A stretch of DNA of 64,000 bases from Apostichopus japonicus (lineage: Eukaryota; Echinodermata; Holothuroidea; Aspidochirotida; Stichopodidae): positions 27,747,841 to 27,811,840 of the forward strand of contig NC_092575.1 of assembly GCF_037975245.1 (NCBI RefSeq), in the 5' to 3' direction. Below are positions 34,701 through 44,612 of this stretch, one piece after another (positions within the stretch are counted from its first letter, which is position 1; every line of letters starts with the position of its first letter). The notes below the pieces were generated by a model, which saw only the letters and a list, made by a program, of their open reading frames with translations, was not told the origin of the DNA and searched no databases. Both the position numbers and the translations under genes were made by a program.

Positions 34701-37700
34701 CTGCCTCAGGGGTAAAGTTCAAGATCTGCCCTTTAATCCTATGATCTTGGCTAAACACACTGTAGGTTGTATGTGCTGAGATTTGGTAAATAGGACATGA
34801 CAGATCAAAATCTAAAGGATCATTGTTATGTCTCTCACAGAGAAATTACAGCTATCTGAGCTCCTTAAACATCAATAGATAATGGCTGGAGATAAACACA
34901 TTGCTAGGGGATCATTAATCACTGATATAGATAATAGCTAATACATTAATAGACTCACAGACAGCAGATTTAAAACCACATTGTAGCATCACCTGTGTCT
35001 ACCTGAGTATGCTCTCCTTTGTACCAACATTTAATGAAGGGATTACAGTTTAAAAGAATTCAAACTGAAATAATACCACAAATTTTACAAAGCAGATAAA
35101 AGGACAACAGGAGATAAACAATGAGCATGAACTTTGTAATTATTTACATAAAAGGAATAAAGGAAAATTTGGCTGATGTGATAGATGCATGCTAATGTAC
35201 ACAATGCACATGGATTACAGTTTGAAATGTGCTATGTGGTTGCTTGTACTTTTCTGTAAGTACTGGATATATGTATGTATTCGTTCTGCCTACAAAATCT
35301 AGTTAAAATCATGGGATTGCCCATTCACAATTAGCATATTATTTAACATTTCACTCAAGAACAGGAAATTTGGTGCCACATAACAATATATCACTTTGTT
35401 TAACTTACAAAAACTTATGCATCATTCCATCAATGTGCTAGTTTGATAGACTATAATGCAACATTATCTTAACATTTCCAGGTGCCTGGTCTTTTATAAG
35501 TAAGAACTTTGATCATTTGGCTGGCTAAAATTTGTTTTATACTGATGTTTGATTTATATTTGCTTACAAACCAAATTTCAACTTTGGCACACCTTGTTCA
35601 TGGACATACTGTACAGTATGGCTTTTAAAAAAATAGTATTTACAGTATCATAACTTTGGGGTTTGGAAATTGGTCACTTATATACTCATTTACATCCACC
35701 AATATACCAAAATGAACACAAGATACTGTAAGTAGACTAGAACCTTTGACCTTGAATGTTGTTTCATATTTTATTTCTGGTGCACTTTCATCCAAATTTC
35801 AGAGGGTCACTTAGAAACTTTGCAGCAAATTTGTTATTTGGCAAAGAATGACAATACAGTTTCTAAAAACAGCTTGGTATAAACAACTATATTAATAGTG
35901 ACAACTTGCTGGATTTGATAAATACTACATGCAACAGGACAGAAATGGACAATTGTTCATTGTTGTGACAATTTCTATCGTACAGTACATGAATCCAACA
36001 GTATATAAAACCCGAGCATTTATCAGTTGAAGATAGCAAGAACAATGTAAAATTCATTGGTATGCAGACTTGATGCAAGCAATGCTAAATCTGATACCTG
36101 TAAGTATCTATACATAGCTCTATGTAGAACCATTAAATTGCTAATTGATTTCTTTTAACAGTTCAGTTTACCTATATGTCCTGTAAATAGTACTCATAAG
36201 ATGCCTTCTCATGCATCTCTCCGACTATATATACTGTTTTCAAATCTATAATGACAAGACGCTGTATTCATCCACCTAAGATAATATTAAACACAACTTG
36301 GCCATAATTCCAAGTAGATTAAATAGGTCCATAGCCTTGCACTTGGTAAAGAACCAATGAGAGTCCCTCAATTCATAACCAATGTGGTATCTCAAGATGA
36401 AAAGTGACACTGGAGGTATGCTCCCAATTTAGCAGCATAACCTGTGACCTTTCAAGACATTTCATCTATTCCTTGACGTACTCAGTGGGATGTGTAGGAC
36501 AGAGACCATCAATATGTCCACAAATTGTTAAAGCCTAAGGACTTAACTGCTTGAGCTTCCACTATTGGCAATGACCGTGTTCTCATGGGACTGTGATAAT
36601 GCAATCTCTCTTCATGTATGGTTGAATCCATCTTGCAAAGTTGTTGCTTATGTGAATGCTAAATACATTGTTTCATTCAAGGTCGGGGTATTAAGATGTT
36701 CAGCAGATGTAGAACCCAGCAATGATATGACGTGCAGCACCTGGTTTAGATGTCATATTACGTATGTTGGTCATGACCAAGAAAGTTATTTGTTAGTTGT
36801 CTATACGATTACATTATCACAGTCGAACCAACATTACAATAAGAATTGTACACCAATCAATGTAGATGATGGACCCTAAAATATACTAACAGGTCATCAG
36901 AAGTTGCATAGATACTGTAAGCTGATAAAAATGTATTGTATTAAATTACAAATCAAATTTTCAAAAGGAAATGTCTCAAAGTGTTCCATACTATTGGGTG
37001 ATATATGAAGAGTACTAAAGTACAAACATGTACAGTAGTTCAACTATTGAATATTGAATTATGAATCCTGTCACATCCAATAAAAGCATCTCAGATAAAT
37101 TTTGATTCAGCTTCAGCTTTAATGAATATTAATTAGCTATGCGCACTAAGGAATAATTTAGGCTTCAAATTTTGCGTAGAAGTCTCTGACTTTTGTCATT
37201 TATAAAGTACTTTGCATTTGTATTGCACTTTGGGCATACATTGTATACATTATTGTATACATTTTGTGATGGGTTATTTGCGATTCCTTGTTATGTGATA
37301 CTATTAAGCAGTATATGAATATTCATCATATCCACAAACAAACTAGAGAGGTAGCACAAATAGAATACAAATTTGTGAAACAGAGGGTTTTATCAGAACT
37401 CTCAATTATTCAAAGATGATTTTGTACATAACTACTGTACTGTAGTATGAGTGTAAGTCTAGACATGTTCCAGAAGTTCTGCAAGCCATATGTGTAACAG
37501 TACTCACAAAACCATTTACACATGTAATTTTACATTCTATTACGTGTAACCTTGTGAAATGTTTTGACCTCTCATGTTCTGCACTGAGTATTTACAAAGC
37601 AATTCAATCAATCATTATGTACATAATGTCTAGCAAAATTGCAGTGTAATACCATTTAAAAACTAAGAAGTTACAGTAGATCTGTACAAAGTTCACAAGC

Positions 37701-39649
37701 CCATTCATAGACTTCACTCATCCACTGACTGATAAAGATATAAAACACTTATTGAATCAAAGACTTTATCATATCAGATATGCTATTTTTATCAACTTTA
37801 TCAAACTTGGCAGTCAACTTTGCAAACAGTAACACTACAGTAGATCAGAATGAAAGACAATCGACTTAAATAGTTCATGTGACAAATTAATATGTAATAA
37901 GTTTATGATTTATCAATGCATTTTGGCCAATAAGGCCTTACTCTGAGCACTGAAAAAGACACACAGATGAACAAGTACAGTACTGCTTAATTTTGAAGAA
38001 AATAAACCCACATGATATGTTAAAATTGGAGAGCAAATGTTCTGTTTGTACCTTAAATACAAGTCTGTGTATGATGACTTGCAAGGCACTTGCAACTGCT
38101 GTAAACTAGATTGATCTTGGCACTGTTCCAAGTAATATATGATCCTCTTCAGTAAAGATAAGAGATAAAAAAAGGGCAAAAAGGGAGGGGGGGGGGTCTT
38201 GAATTGGTCACAATCAGAAGACGTATTACAACTAAAGACTTTGAATATGTATGAGCAAGGTACTAGGTTAAAATGCAACTTTTGTAAGAATTCAGTACAT
38301 TCCTAACAGCAATTCAGACAATCATTTTGAACATATCAACAAACACTTTCACAACAGCTCATGTTTATTTACAACTTTTAGCAAAGGGTTGAAAGAGCGA
38401 GCAAGATAGAGAGAGAAAGAGGGAGGGGGGGGGGGAAGATGTAAGAAAATGGTGCTAAATAACTTCTTCCAACAGTCTATTTACAGGAGATTCCAAATGT
38501 CTTTTTTTGATGTGTAGTTTTGCTATGGAATATTTTCAAAATGAAAGACAAAGTTCTTACATTACCATACAAATCACTTAAAAAGTTACTTGAAGGAACA
38601 TGACAAAATGACACATTACAAAGGGTTATTATACAGTATATTTTAAGAAACTTCTAAGTGAATGTACCCTGTACCTTAAATCAGACAAACCTGTACAAGC
38701 TTTCTTATTCCAGCTACTGTCACAGAACAGAGAGGCATTACTTGGCAAATAAAGAAAAAAACATATCGACTCCTCCAGAGCTCTAAAACCTCAAGGATTC
38801 TTCAGTTTAATTTATGTGATGATGTTTGAAGTCCTAGGATCTGCAACACTTTTACACATCTGGATCCTACGTTGCATATAAATTCATTGGCGATAAAGAT
38901 TCAATAAACTGGGCAAATAACAGATTCTTAACACAATGGTAAATGTATTTAAATGAGTGACATATTTTCTTGCATTCAAAACATTTCTTGTATAAATTGG
39001 CATTTTCTTATCACATGACCATTTGAAGTTAATCAAAGTTTCACCAAACATAGAATTTATCCTAGCATTCATCACATTATCCTTAAACATGAATTTACTG
39101 TGATACCCTCTATCCTCAAAATGCCTACATTCTAACAAGTATTTTCTAACATTCCACACTGCTTGGAATAGGATGATACAGTAGTCCCTATTTCCTTACA
39201 AATTATGCTTGACACTGGCGAGTAGAATTTTTTAAATATTAAAATATATTGTGCTGACGTTTGGGAAGATGCTCATGGCCTAGTCAAGCCAAATAATACC
39301 AAGATTAAAAAATGCTTCAACTTAGGCAGTGTTGAGTAACACTGAAACTTTTTACAGATTACGAACCGAATATTAAGGAATCTTGAGGATGGATCAGTGT
39401 TTTAGGGGTTAGGTTTGATAGGTTTGATATAGCAAACGTTCGGGAATTGTTAACGTTACGGGATATGAACCGAGGGCCTGACTTTAGAATCCGTACCATA
39501 TGAATGTGCAAGCTTACTTCGAATCGGCCGAAGAACAACTGTATAATCCGGCTGAACGTGTGTGCTCGCACCGGCTTGGTTCAATAGAATAACAGTCGGT
39601 GAATAGGTGCGTCGCGTGAATGATTCGCTTGAATGAGTTAAAGCGGTAT

Positions 39650-40002
39650 AGTAGGAAATAGGGTTAGGGTTAGGAAATAGGGTTAGGGTTAGGAAATAGG
39701 GTTAGGGTTAGGAAATAGGGTTAGGGTTAGGAAATAGGGTTAGGGTTAGGAAATAGGGTTAGGGTTAGGAAATAGGGTTAGGAAATAGGGAATAGGGTTA
39801 GGAAATAGGGCTAGGAATTAGGGGTATGAAGTAGGGAATAGTGTTAGGAGATAGAAGAACGGGAGGTGGGGATACGGAGTGTTAGGAAATAGGGTTAGGA
39901 AATAGGGTTAGGGTTAGGAAATAGGGTTAGAAAATAGGGCTAGGAATTAGGGGTATGAAGTAGGGAATAGTGTTAGGAGATAGAAGAACGGGAGGTGGGG
40001 AT
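39650..40002 (+). repeat. Interstitial telomere-like TTAGGG array
   Basis: About seven 19-bp units GGAAATAGGGTTAGGGTTA are followed by degenerate GGGTTAGGAAATA units. A longer block ending AGAAGAACGGGAGGTGGGGA is duplicated about 130 bp apart. TTAGGG is the usual metazoan telomere unit; here it is embedded in a longer repeat, which argues for an internal array rather than a chromosome end. Confidence 0.92.
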
Positions 40003-40444
40003 TGGCTTGGTTATATTTGCTATAGAACGACTATAACTTGGATTCCAAGAGGGCATGGAACTTAACCCATTTTATTAGTTAGGAACTTGGCTACACATTT
40101 AACACTAAGGTGTGTCTTTAAACAGAGCTGCTACAAGCTAGGATTATTGAGGTATAAGCACCTGCTTAAGTCTTAATGCAGTAGACCATCACAAAAGAAG
40201 ACGTTTCAATGGAAGTCGTTGTCAACTAGAATGTTTATTGATCGTAAGTTATTACATATTCATTATGTGCTCTTATTTGTGTTAAATATTCATATTATTT
40301 ATTACATATTCATTATATATTCATGAATGCTTGCATATTCATTATTTTGCTTTTGTTATATGGTAATGAATATTCAAATATGGTAATAAAGGAAAAGTTA
40401 AGGTTTCTATTTTTCTTCCAAACGCCAAATCCTCATCCGGCTCA

Positions 40445-40522
40445 CATGGCCTGATCGGTTAGGAGTATGCGCTATTATTAATTCGCATCCTAACATCCCG
40501 GGTTCGATTACTGCTATGTGTT
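40445..40522 (+). mobile_element. Decayed tRNA-like unit (SINE head or tRNA pseudogene)
   Basis: CACATGG and CTATGTG form a 7-bp acceptor-like stem. GATCGGTTAGGAGT resembles box A. ATGCG and CGCAT form a 5-bp anticodon-like stem, but its loop is 12 nt. GGGTTCGATTA resembles box B, but the T-stem does not pair. A CTCTT-rich tract follows. It is not a functional tRNA. Confidence 0.5.
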
Positions 40523-41269
40523 ACTCATGTTATTAATCATGTTTTCTCCTCTCTTCTCTTCTCTTCTCTTCATAGATATGTAGGTCTCATCCGAGAAAAC
40601 GAGTGAGGAAGACAGAAAGAATAGAGAGAGAACTACGGTTGAAAGTGTGGGGGATGTGAAACGGGGTACAATGAAGTGAAGCGAGTTTACTACCTTCATG
40701 AAAACCGCCAAACTCTTTTAGTCCCCCAAAAATATCCAAGCCCCATTTAAAAACGCTCACCCCATCAAAAAGAGCGCCCTCTTTTAGCCTGTCGGATATC
40801 GGATGGTACGGATTCTAAATTAGTACCGAACCGAGTATTAAGGAAACTTGAAGTCGTGGTTTAATTGATTACATATGTGATTACATATGTGGTTACATTG
40901 ATAAAGTGGTTAGTTGATTACATATAGTAATTCAACATTACGGACGGGTTTTATATATTTTTTTTCAATTTAATAAGGAACGTTCGGGAATTGTTAGTCA
41001 GTAGGATGGATCAGTGTTTTAGGGGTTAGGTTTTTATGAAGACCGATTCCCGTGTTTGTATAATAATATAACTTCCATTGTATGCGTAAACGCCTAAAGT
41101 AGTGTAATCCTCCCATTATACCCGAAATAACTGCTCAGACTCCGATCGATATCGAGCGGACCTCACTTTTCATTTACCTATTACGAAGTAACCTAACCCA
41201 AAATAAATCAAATTGAACTAGTGGAATAGAAAAAGTAATATTATTCAGACTGAATATTAGTAAAAATAA

Positions 41270-41430
41270 GGTTGGGCGAAATGACCAACACGGTTGGGCG
41301 AAATGACCATGATGGTTGGGCGAAATGACCATGCTGGTTGGGCGAAATGACCAGGCTGGTTGGGCGAAATGACCAGGCTGGTTGGGCGAAATGGCAGTTG
41401 GGCGAAATGGTTGTTGGGCGAAGTGACCAG
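41270..41430 (+). repeat. 22-bp tandem repeat (GTTGGGCGAAATGACCA core), ~7 copies
   Basis: GGTTGGGCGAAATGACCA followed by four variable bases is repeated five times at 22-bp spacing. Two shortened copies follow, ending at GTGACCAG. Confidence 0.93.
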
Positions 41431-41948
41431 AAAGCGTTATAGTGGGCTTAAGCTTTGGTTTTAGGACAAGTCTAATGTCTAGGACCTGCTGGGACTAGGC
41501 CTTTCTGATTACTGCAATAACATTTAACTAATGTTTAAGTTAGGCCTGTATTGAAGTTACTTAAGCCATCCATACTGTGTAGGCATTAAAGGCTAGGCAT
41601 AATTCCGGACCCAGTTTGGGAGTGGATATAGGCCTAGGCCTTTACTAGTACTAGGATAGGCTAAACTTGTCACTGTTCGGCAAGTTAGGCTTACTGCTGT
41701 ACAAAATGGGAACACACGTATCCATCCTATATTGTAGAAATCTGCATGATACTGTAATGAAAATAACATACTGTATTCGAAAACACATGCCCTGGACTCC
41801 ATTAGGCCTTACTAACCCGGCTAAGTTAGGTTGTGTTCTTCAGCCTAAGCTTTGCAACTTAAATCGAAAATTACGTAATGTTTTATGCAACACACGTAAC
41901 ACTTCGCACTGCATTCTTGAAAGTTATATTTTCTATGCCTTTACTTAC

Positions 41949-42066
41949 CTACTAAGGTCGTTGTAGCTCCAACTGCTTTTGTAATATCCGTTTCACACGA
42001 AGTAATCTTTGCTTTGACAACGTTTAAATCATTCTTGTTTCCAATAGAGACGGAATCTTCAGCCAT
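41949..42066 (-). CDS. Unidentified gene 2, proposed first coding exon
   Basis: The ATG has a strong Kozak context (AAAATGG). 39 codons follow without a stop to a consensus donor (GTAG/GTAAGT), leaving phase 1. The peptide starts MAEDSVSIGNKNDLNVVKAK and ends ITSCETDITKAVGATTTLV, hydrophilic and probably helical. I do not recognise the protein. The frame stays open for six codons upstream to a weak AG, so a non-initial exon is possible, but the upstream sequence lacks a polypyrimidine tract. CLUH lies downstream on the same strand. Confidence 0.6.
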
Positions 42067-42201
42067 TTTACGGAGTTCGTCGGACTATTCAGTTCTACAT
42101 GTGCGAACGTTCCTCTGGATATACACTAGATATTCGTAAGCAATGCAGGCACCGTCTGCTCAACCGTCTACGTAGTCGTCACACACATGTGCAACGGGTT
42201 G

Positions 42202-42887
42202 GGATATCAACCAACGAGGTAAATGAATCTGGAGGATTCATGTCAATTGGGTGCGCGCGTACCATGTATGGAGGGTCATGTGATGTGTTCCAGGGTGGTA
42301 CTATACTTATATTTCTCTGTAGCAGTTCGAGAACAGTGATAGTGACTTCGTGAAAGATTGGTCGGTTCGGACATGGGAACTAACGGCATAAGAAGGTACT
42401 GGTACTTCAGGCCTACGAAATAGTGCTAATATGCTAACGTTCAACCTTATTCTCTTGAATGAAGGCAGGCTTTCTACATAATCTTACTTATTAATACAGC
42501 TCTAGGGGCAAGCTTTGTCTCATATGGCCTAACGTTATAACTACACGCTATAAGTGAATGTAGAAATGGGAAATGTGTGGAAATGTTTAGTTCAGTGCAG
42601 CCACGGAATTCTCCATGGAACAGAGCCTAATGCTGCTCGACGGGAATATAGCTATCACGTTAGGCTACAGGCACGGTTATTGCTAGGTAACGGGTGTCGT
42701 CTGCTGCTCTAAGCACGCAAACACATTTACGTACTAGTTGGGTGAAACCATCATGCGTAATAGGGAGAGTAGTATATTAGTACCACCCTGGAACACATCA
42801 CATGACCCTCCATACTTGGTACGCGCGTACTCGCGTATTTACTGTGTGATAGTTTCTCCAGATTCATTTACCTCGTTGATATCAACG
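42202..42887. repeat. Foldback: two ~110-bp inverted arms
   Basis: The left arm (42202-42307) and right arm (42771-42887) are inverted copies. Matching blocks are 35 bp at 42267-42301 against 42780-42814, and GAGGTAAATGAATCTGGA with an adjacent GATATCAAC on both sides (42203-42233 against 42857-42886). The spacer is about 460 bp of unrelated sequence. The left arm is about 140 bp upstream of the proposed gene 2 start codon. Confidence 0.85.
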
Positions 42888-43060
42888 TGTTATGAAAGGA
42901 AACCCCCTTCAAGGGAGAGTCGATTATACATCAGCTATTTTATTTCATTATTTGGAAAGCAAATACTATATTTTCATAGGTATTGTTTATATTAAGACTC
43001 ATATAAATTACAGATAAATTTATAGGAGCCATTTTTAGAGTGTAATAGGTGTACAACTAA

Positions 43061-43330
43061 TCAACAGTTGCAACAAATCAGTATTTGAAGTGAAACGGTC
43101 CACTTATTCATAGAAGGAAACAGCATGCCCTTTTTAGAGAAACTCCTTTCCTTATATAGTGGAACTCTCAGACACACCCCCAAAAGTTTAATTTGTAACT
43201 CCAGCGCTTCTGTTTCGTCGTGGTGCAAAGACTGGGAAATTCGGGTGTCGATGTCAATCAAATTACGACTTTTATCTACCATATTATATTGCAACTTGAT
43301 TATTGCCGGTAAAAATAACCTATTGAACAT
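43061..43330 (-). CDS. Small ORF with coding-like composition, unidentified
   Basis: 89 codons on the minus strand. The middle (MVDKSRNLIDIDTRISQSLH, then HDETEALELQIKLLG) uses GC-rich codons, unlike its flanks, and looks helical; the C-terminal third looks like intron read-through. It could be an exon fragment of gene 2 or of another gene, ending near a weak GTGTGT donor, or it could be chance. No domain recognised. Confidence 0.25.
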   Translation of the reverse strand: MFNRLFLPAIIKLQYNMVDKSRNLIDIDTRISQSLHHDETEALELQIKLLGVCLRVPLYKERSFSKKGMLFPSMNKWTVSLQILICCNC

Positions 43331-43466
43331 ATGATTATGATGAGGTCAAACTTTTTTTTTCACATTATGAATCCAAAGTTATGAAAAGGCCTATGTGAAA
43401 TAAATAGACCTCCTATAGCAGTACATTTGGTATGGAAAAGACGGAAGTGTGGTAATGGAGTTCAGG

Positions 43467-43650
43467 ATCGCTTCTCGGCCTTTTGACTAAGATCTTGTGT
43501 AGTATCTGTTCCCTTTCGAGGGGAATGGTGATGCACACCCGACGATGATCACACAGTCACAGTCCCGATGCAAGGGGACTGGGGTTGAGAGCGGATCAGT
43601 CGTTCGGTAGTTTGGTTTTCGTGCCGAGGTTCTTTCCTGAGCGACTTTTT
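43467..43650 (+). ncRNA. U2 snRNA-headed RNA unit (novel composite, possibly a SINE)
   Basis: The first ~46 nt (ATCGCTTCTCGGCCTTTTGA, then CTAAGATCTTGTGTAGTATC, TGTTCC) match the 5' end of metazoan U2 snRNA with about three substitutions, and the GTAGTA branch-point-pairing motif is intact. The sequence then departs completely from U2: there is no Sm site and no U2 stem-loops III or IV. The body can fold. CCCT-TTCG-AGGG forms a UUCG-type hairpin (43511-43522), CAGTCCC pairs with GGGACTG (about 43560-43580), and AGTCGTTCGG (43598-43607) pairs with CCTGAGCGACT (43636-43646) just before TTTTT. The T-run would suit Pol III termination. SINEs with snRNA-derived heads are known in other animals; a U2 pseudogene fusion is the alternative. 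Confidence 0.6.
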
Positions 43651-43665
43651 CTTAAAAAGTATGAA

Positions 43666-43850
43666 GTTCAGGATCCCGTGTAATATCATTCCGTGATACT
43701 CACTTGACATAGTCATGATCACACGGTTAAAGTCTCGATGTAAGTGGACTGGTGTTAAGAGTGGACTGGGGTTGAGAGTAGATCAACTTGTTTGGTTTTG
43801 GTGCCCATGCTCTATTGTTGGTGACTTCTTCAAAATTATTTACCAAATAA
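43666..43850 (+). pseudogene. Second, degraded copy of the U2-headed unit
   Basis: Begins with the same GTTCAGGATC flank as copy 1, at a 206-bp offset. The U2 head is missing about 25 nt between two GATC sites, then the copy resumes at GTGTAATATC. The body aligns through GATCACACGGTTAAAGTCTCGATG, GGACTGGGGTTGAGAG and TTGTTTGGTTTTGGTGCC. The terminal stem has decayed. Confidence 0.7.
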
Positions 43851-44025
43851 CTTGACTCAAAGGGTCAATCAAATTGTATATTTTTTTTCAAAGAGATCTC
43901 GTTCTATGCTTGTATAGCTAATGAGGAAAACCATCTGAAAGTACTGTGTTGTAAAAACAAGTAGCCCATTCAGTACCAAATATATTGTGGATATTTATTG
44001 TTCCCTGACACCCACCCCCCTCCTT

Positions 44026-44115
44026 TTCCACTGATGTAAGGGGACTGGGGTTGATAGTGAATCAAACCAAGTTGTTTGGTGTCCGAGCCCAGGCACTGAT
44101 GGGTGACTTATCATG
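44026..44115 (+). pseudogene. Third, partial copy of the U2-headed unit body
   Basis: Only the 3' body is left: GATGTAAGGGGACTGGGGTTG, then TTGTTTGGTGTCCGAGCCCAG and GGGTGACTTATC, aligned with the two upstream copies. The U2-derived head is absent. Confidence 0.6.
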
Positions 44116-44537
44116 AAAAATACCAAAGCTGAATTTGTTTGTAACGCATACGTTTCTAACACTGCTTCTCTATAACAACACACATTCGAATTTCTTTCAG
44201 TGTCGAGACCAAAACGTCCAGTGTTTTTTAATGTATGAGCAAGCAGTATTTATTCAGTAAACTGACAAAGCAATTGTTTCATATCTTGCGCTTCAATAGC
44301 ACAAACCTTTAATAACACAATTAAAACTTTCGACTCAACATAAAAGACACTCAAGCAGTTGTAATTATTGCACAGGATGAGGGGAATTTTTGTTTTAATA
44401 GTCTGTGACCCACCGAAATTTCCTGGTGATCTAGTCCTGGCCTGCAAGTCGGGCGACTAAGAGTTTGTGAACCGATTGTGTCGAGGTAAATATTCATCCT
44501 GCAATCATGATCCTTCTTCAGAAACCTACCAGAATAG

Positions 44538-44540
<3 letters not shown>

Positions 44541-44600
<60 letters not shown>

Positions 44601-44612
44601 AATATATATATA
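44541..44612. repeat. (TA)n microsatellite
   Basis: About 70 bp of near-pure TA dinucleotides. Confidence 0.98.

Larger units (their letters stand above)
39485..40817. repeat. 1.3-kb segment bounded by a 15-bp inverted repeat
   Basis: TAGAATCCGTACCAT at 39485-39499 and its exact reverse complement at 40803-40817. Outside these, direct repeats also flank the segment: GAACCGA-TATTAAGGAA, CGTTCGGGAATTGTTA and GGATGGATCAGTGTTTTAGG each occur on both sides (39.36-39.45 kb and 40.83-41.03 kb). This looks like a mobile or duplicated module, but no transposase is present. Confidence 0.6.
28744..41948. other. Proposed intron space of gene 2
   Basis: 13 kb with few recognisable features apart from a possible 40-nt exon at 31736, repeat copy D4 at 30835, poly-G runs (29513, 38190, 38425) and the telomere-like and 22-bp repeats after 39.6 kb. 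TACTGTA and TACAGTA words are strikingly frequent from 26 to 38 kb. Short open frames here, including the 104-codon plus-strand one at 36565-36879, show no recognisable motif. Confidence 0.5.

Noticed and set aside
36565-36879. 104-codon plus-strand ORF with several cysteines
   Set aside because: No recognisable motif, no splice or promoter context and ordinary composition; left uncalled.
39650-40002. A true chromosome end
   Set aside because: TTAGGG is embedded in a longer degenerate unit and is followed by unique sequence on both sides.
43467-43650. A functional U2 snRNA gene
   Set aside because: Only the first ~46 nt match. The Sm site and the 3' stem-loops required for U2 are absent.
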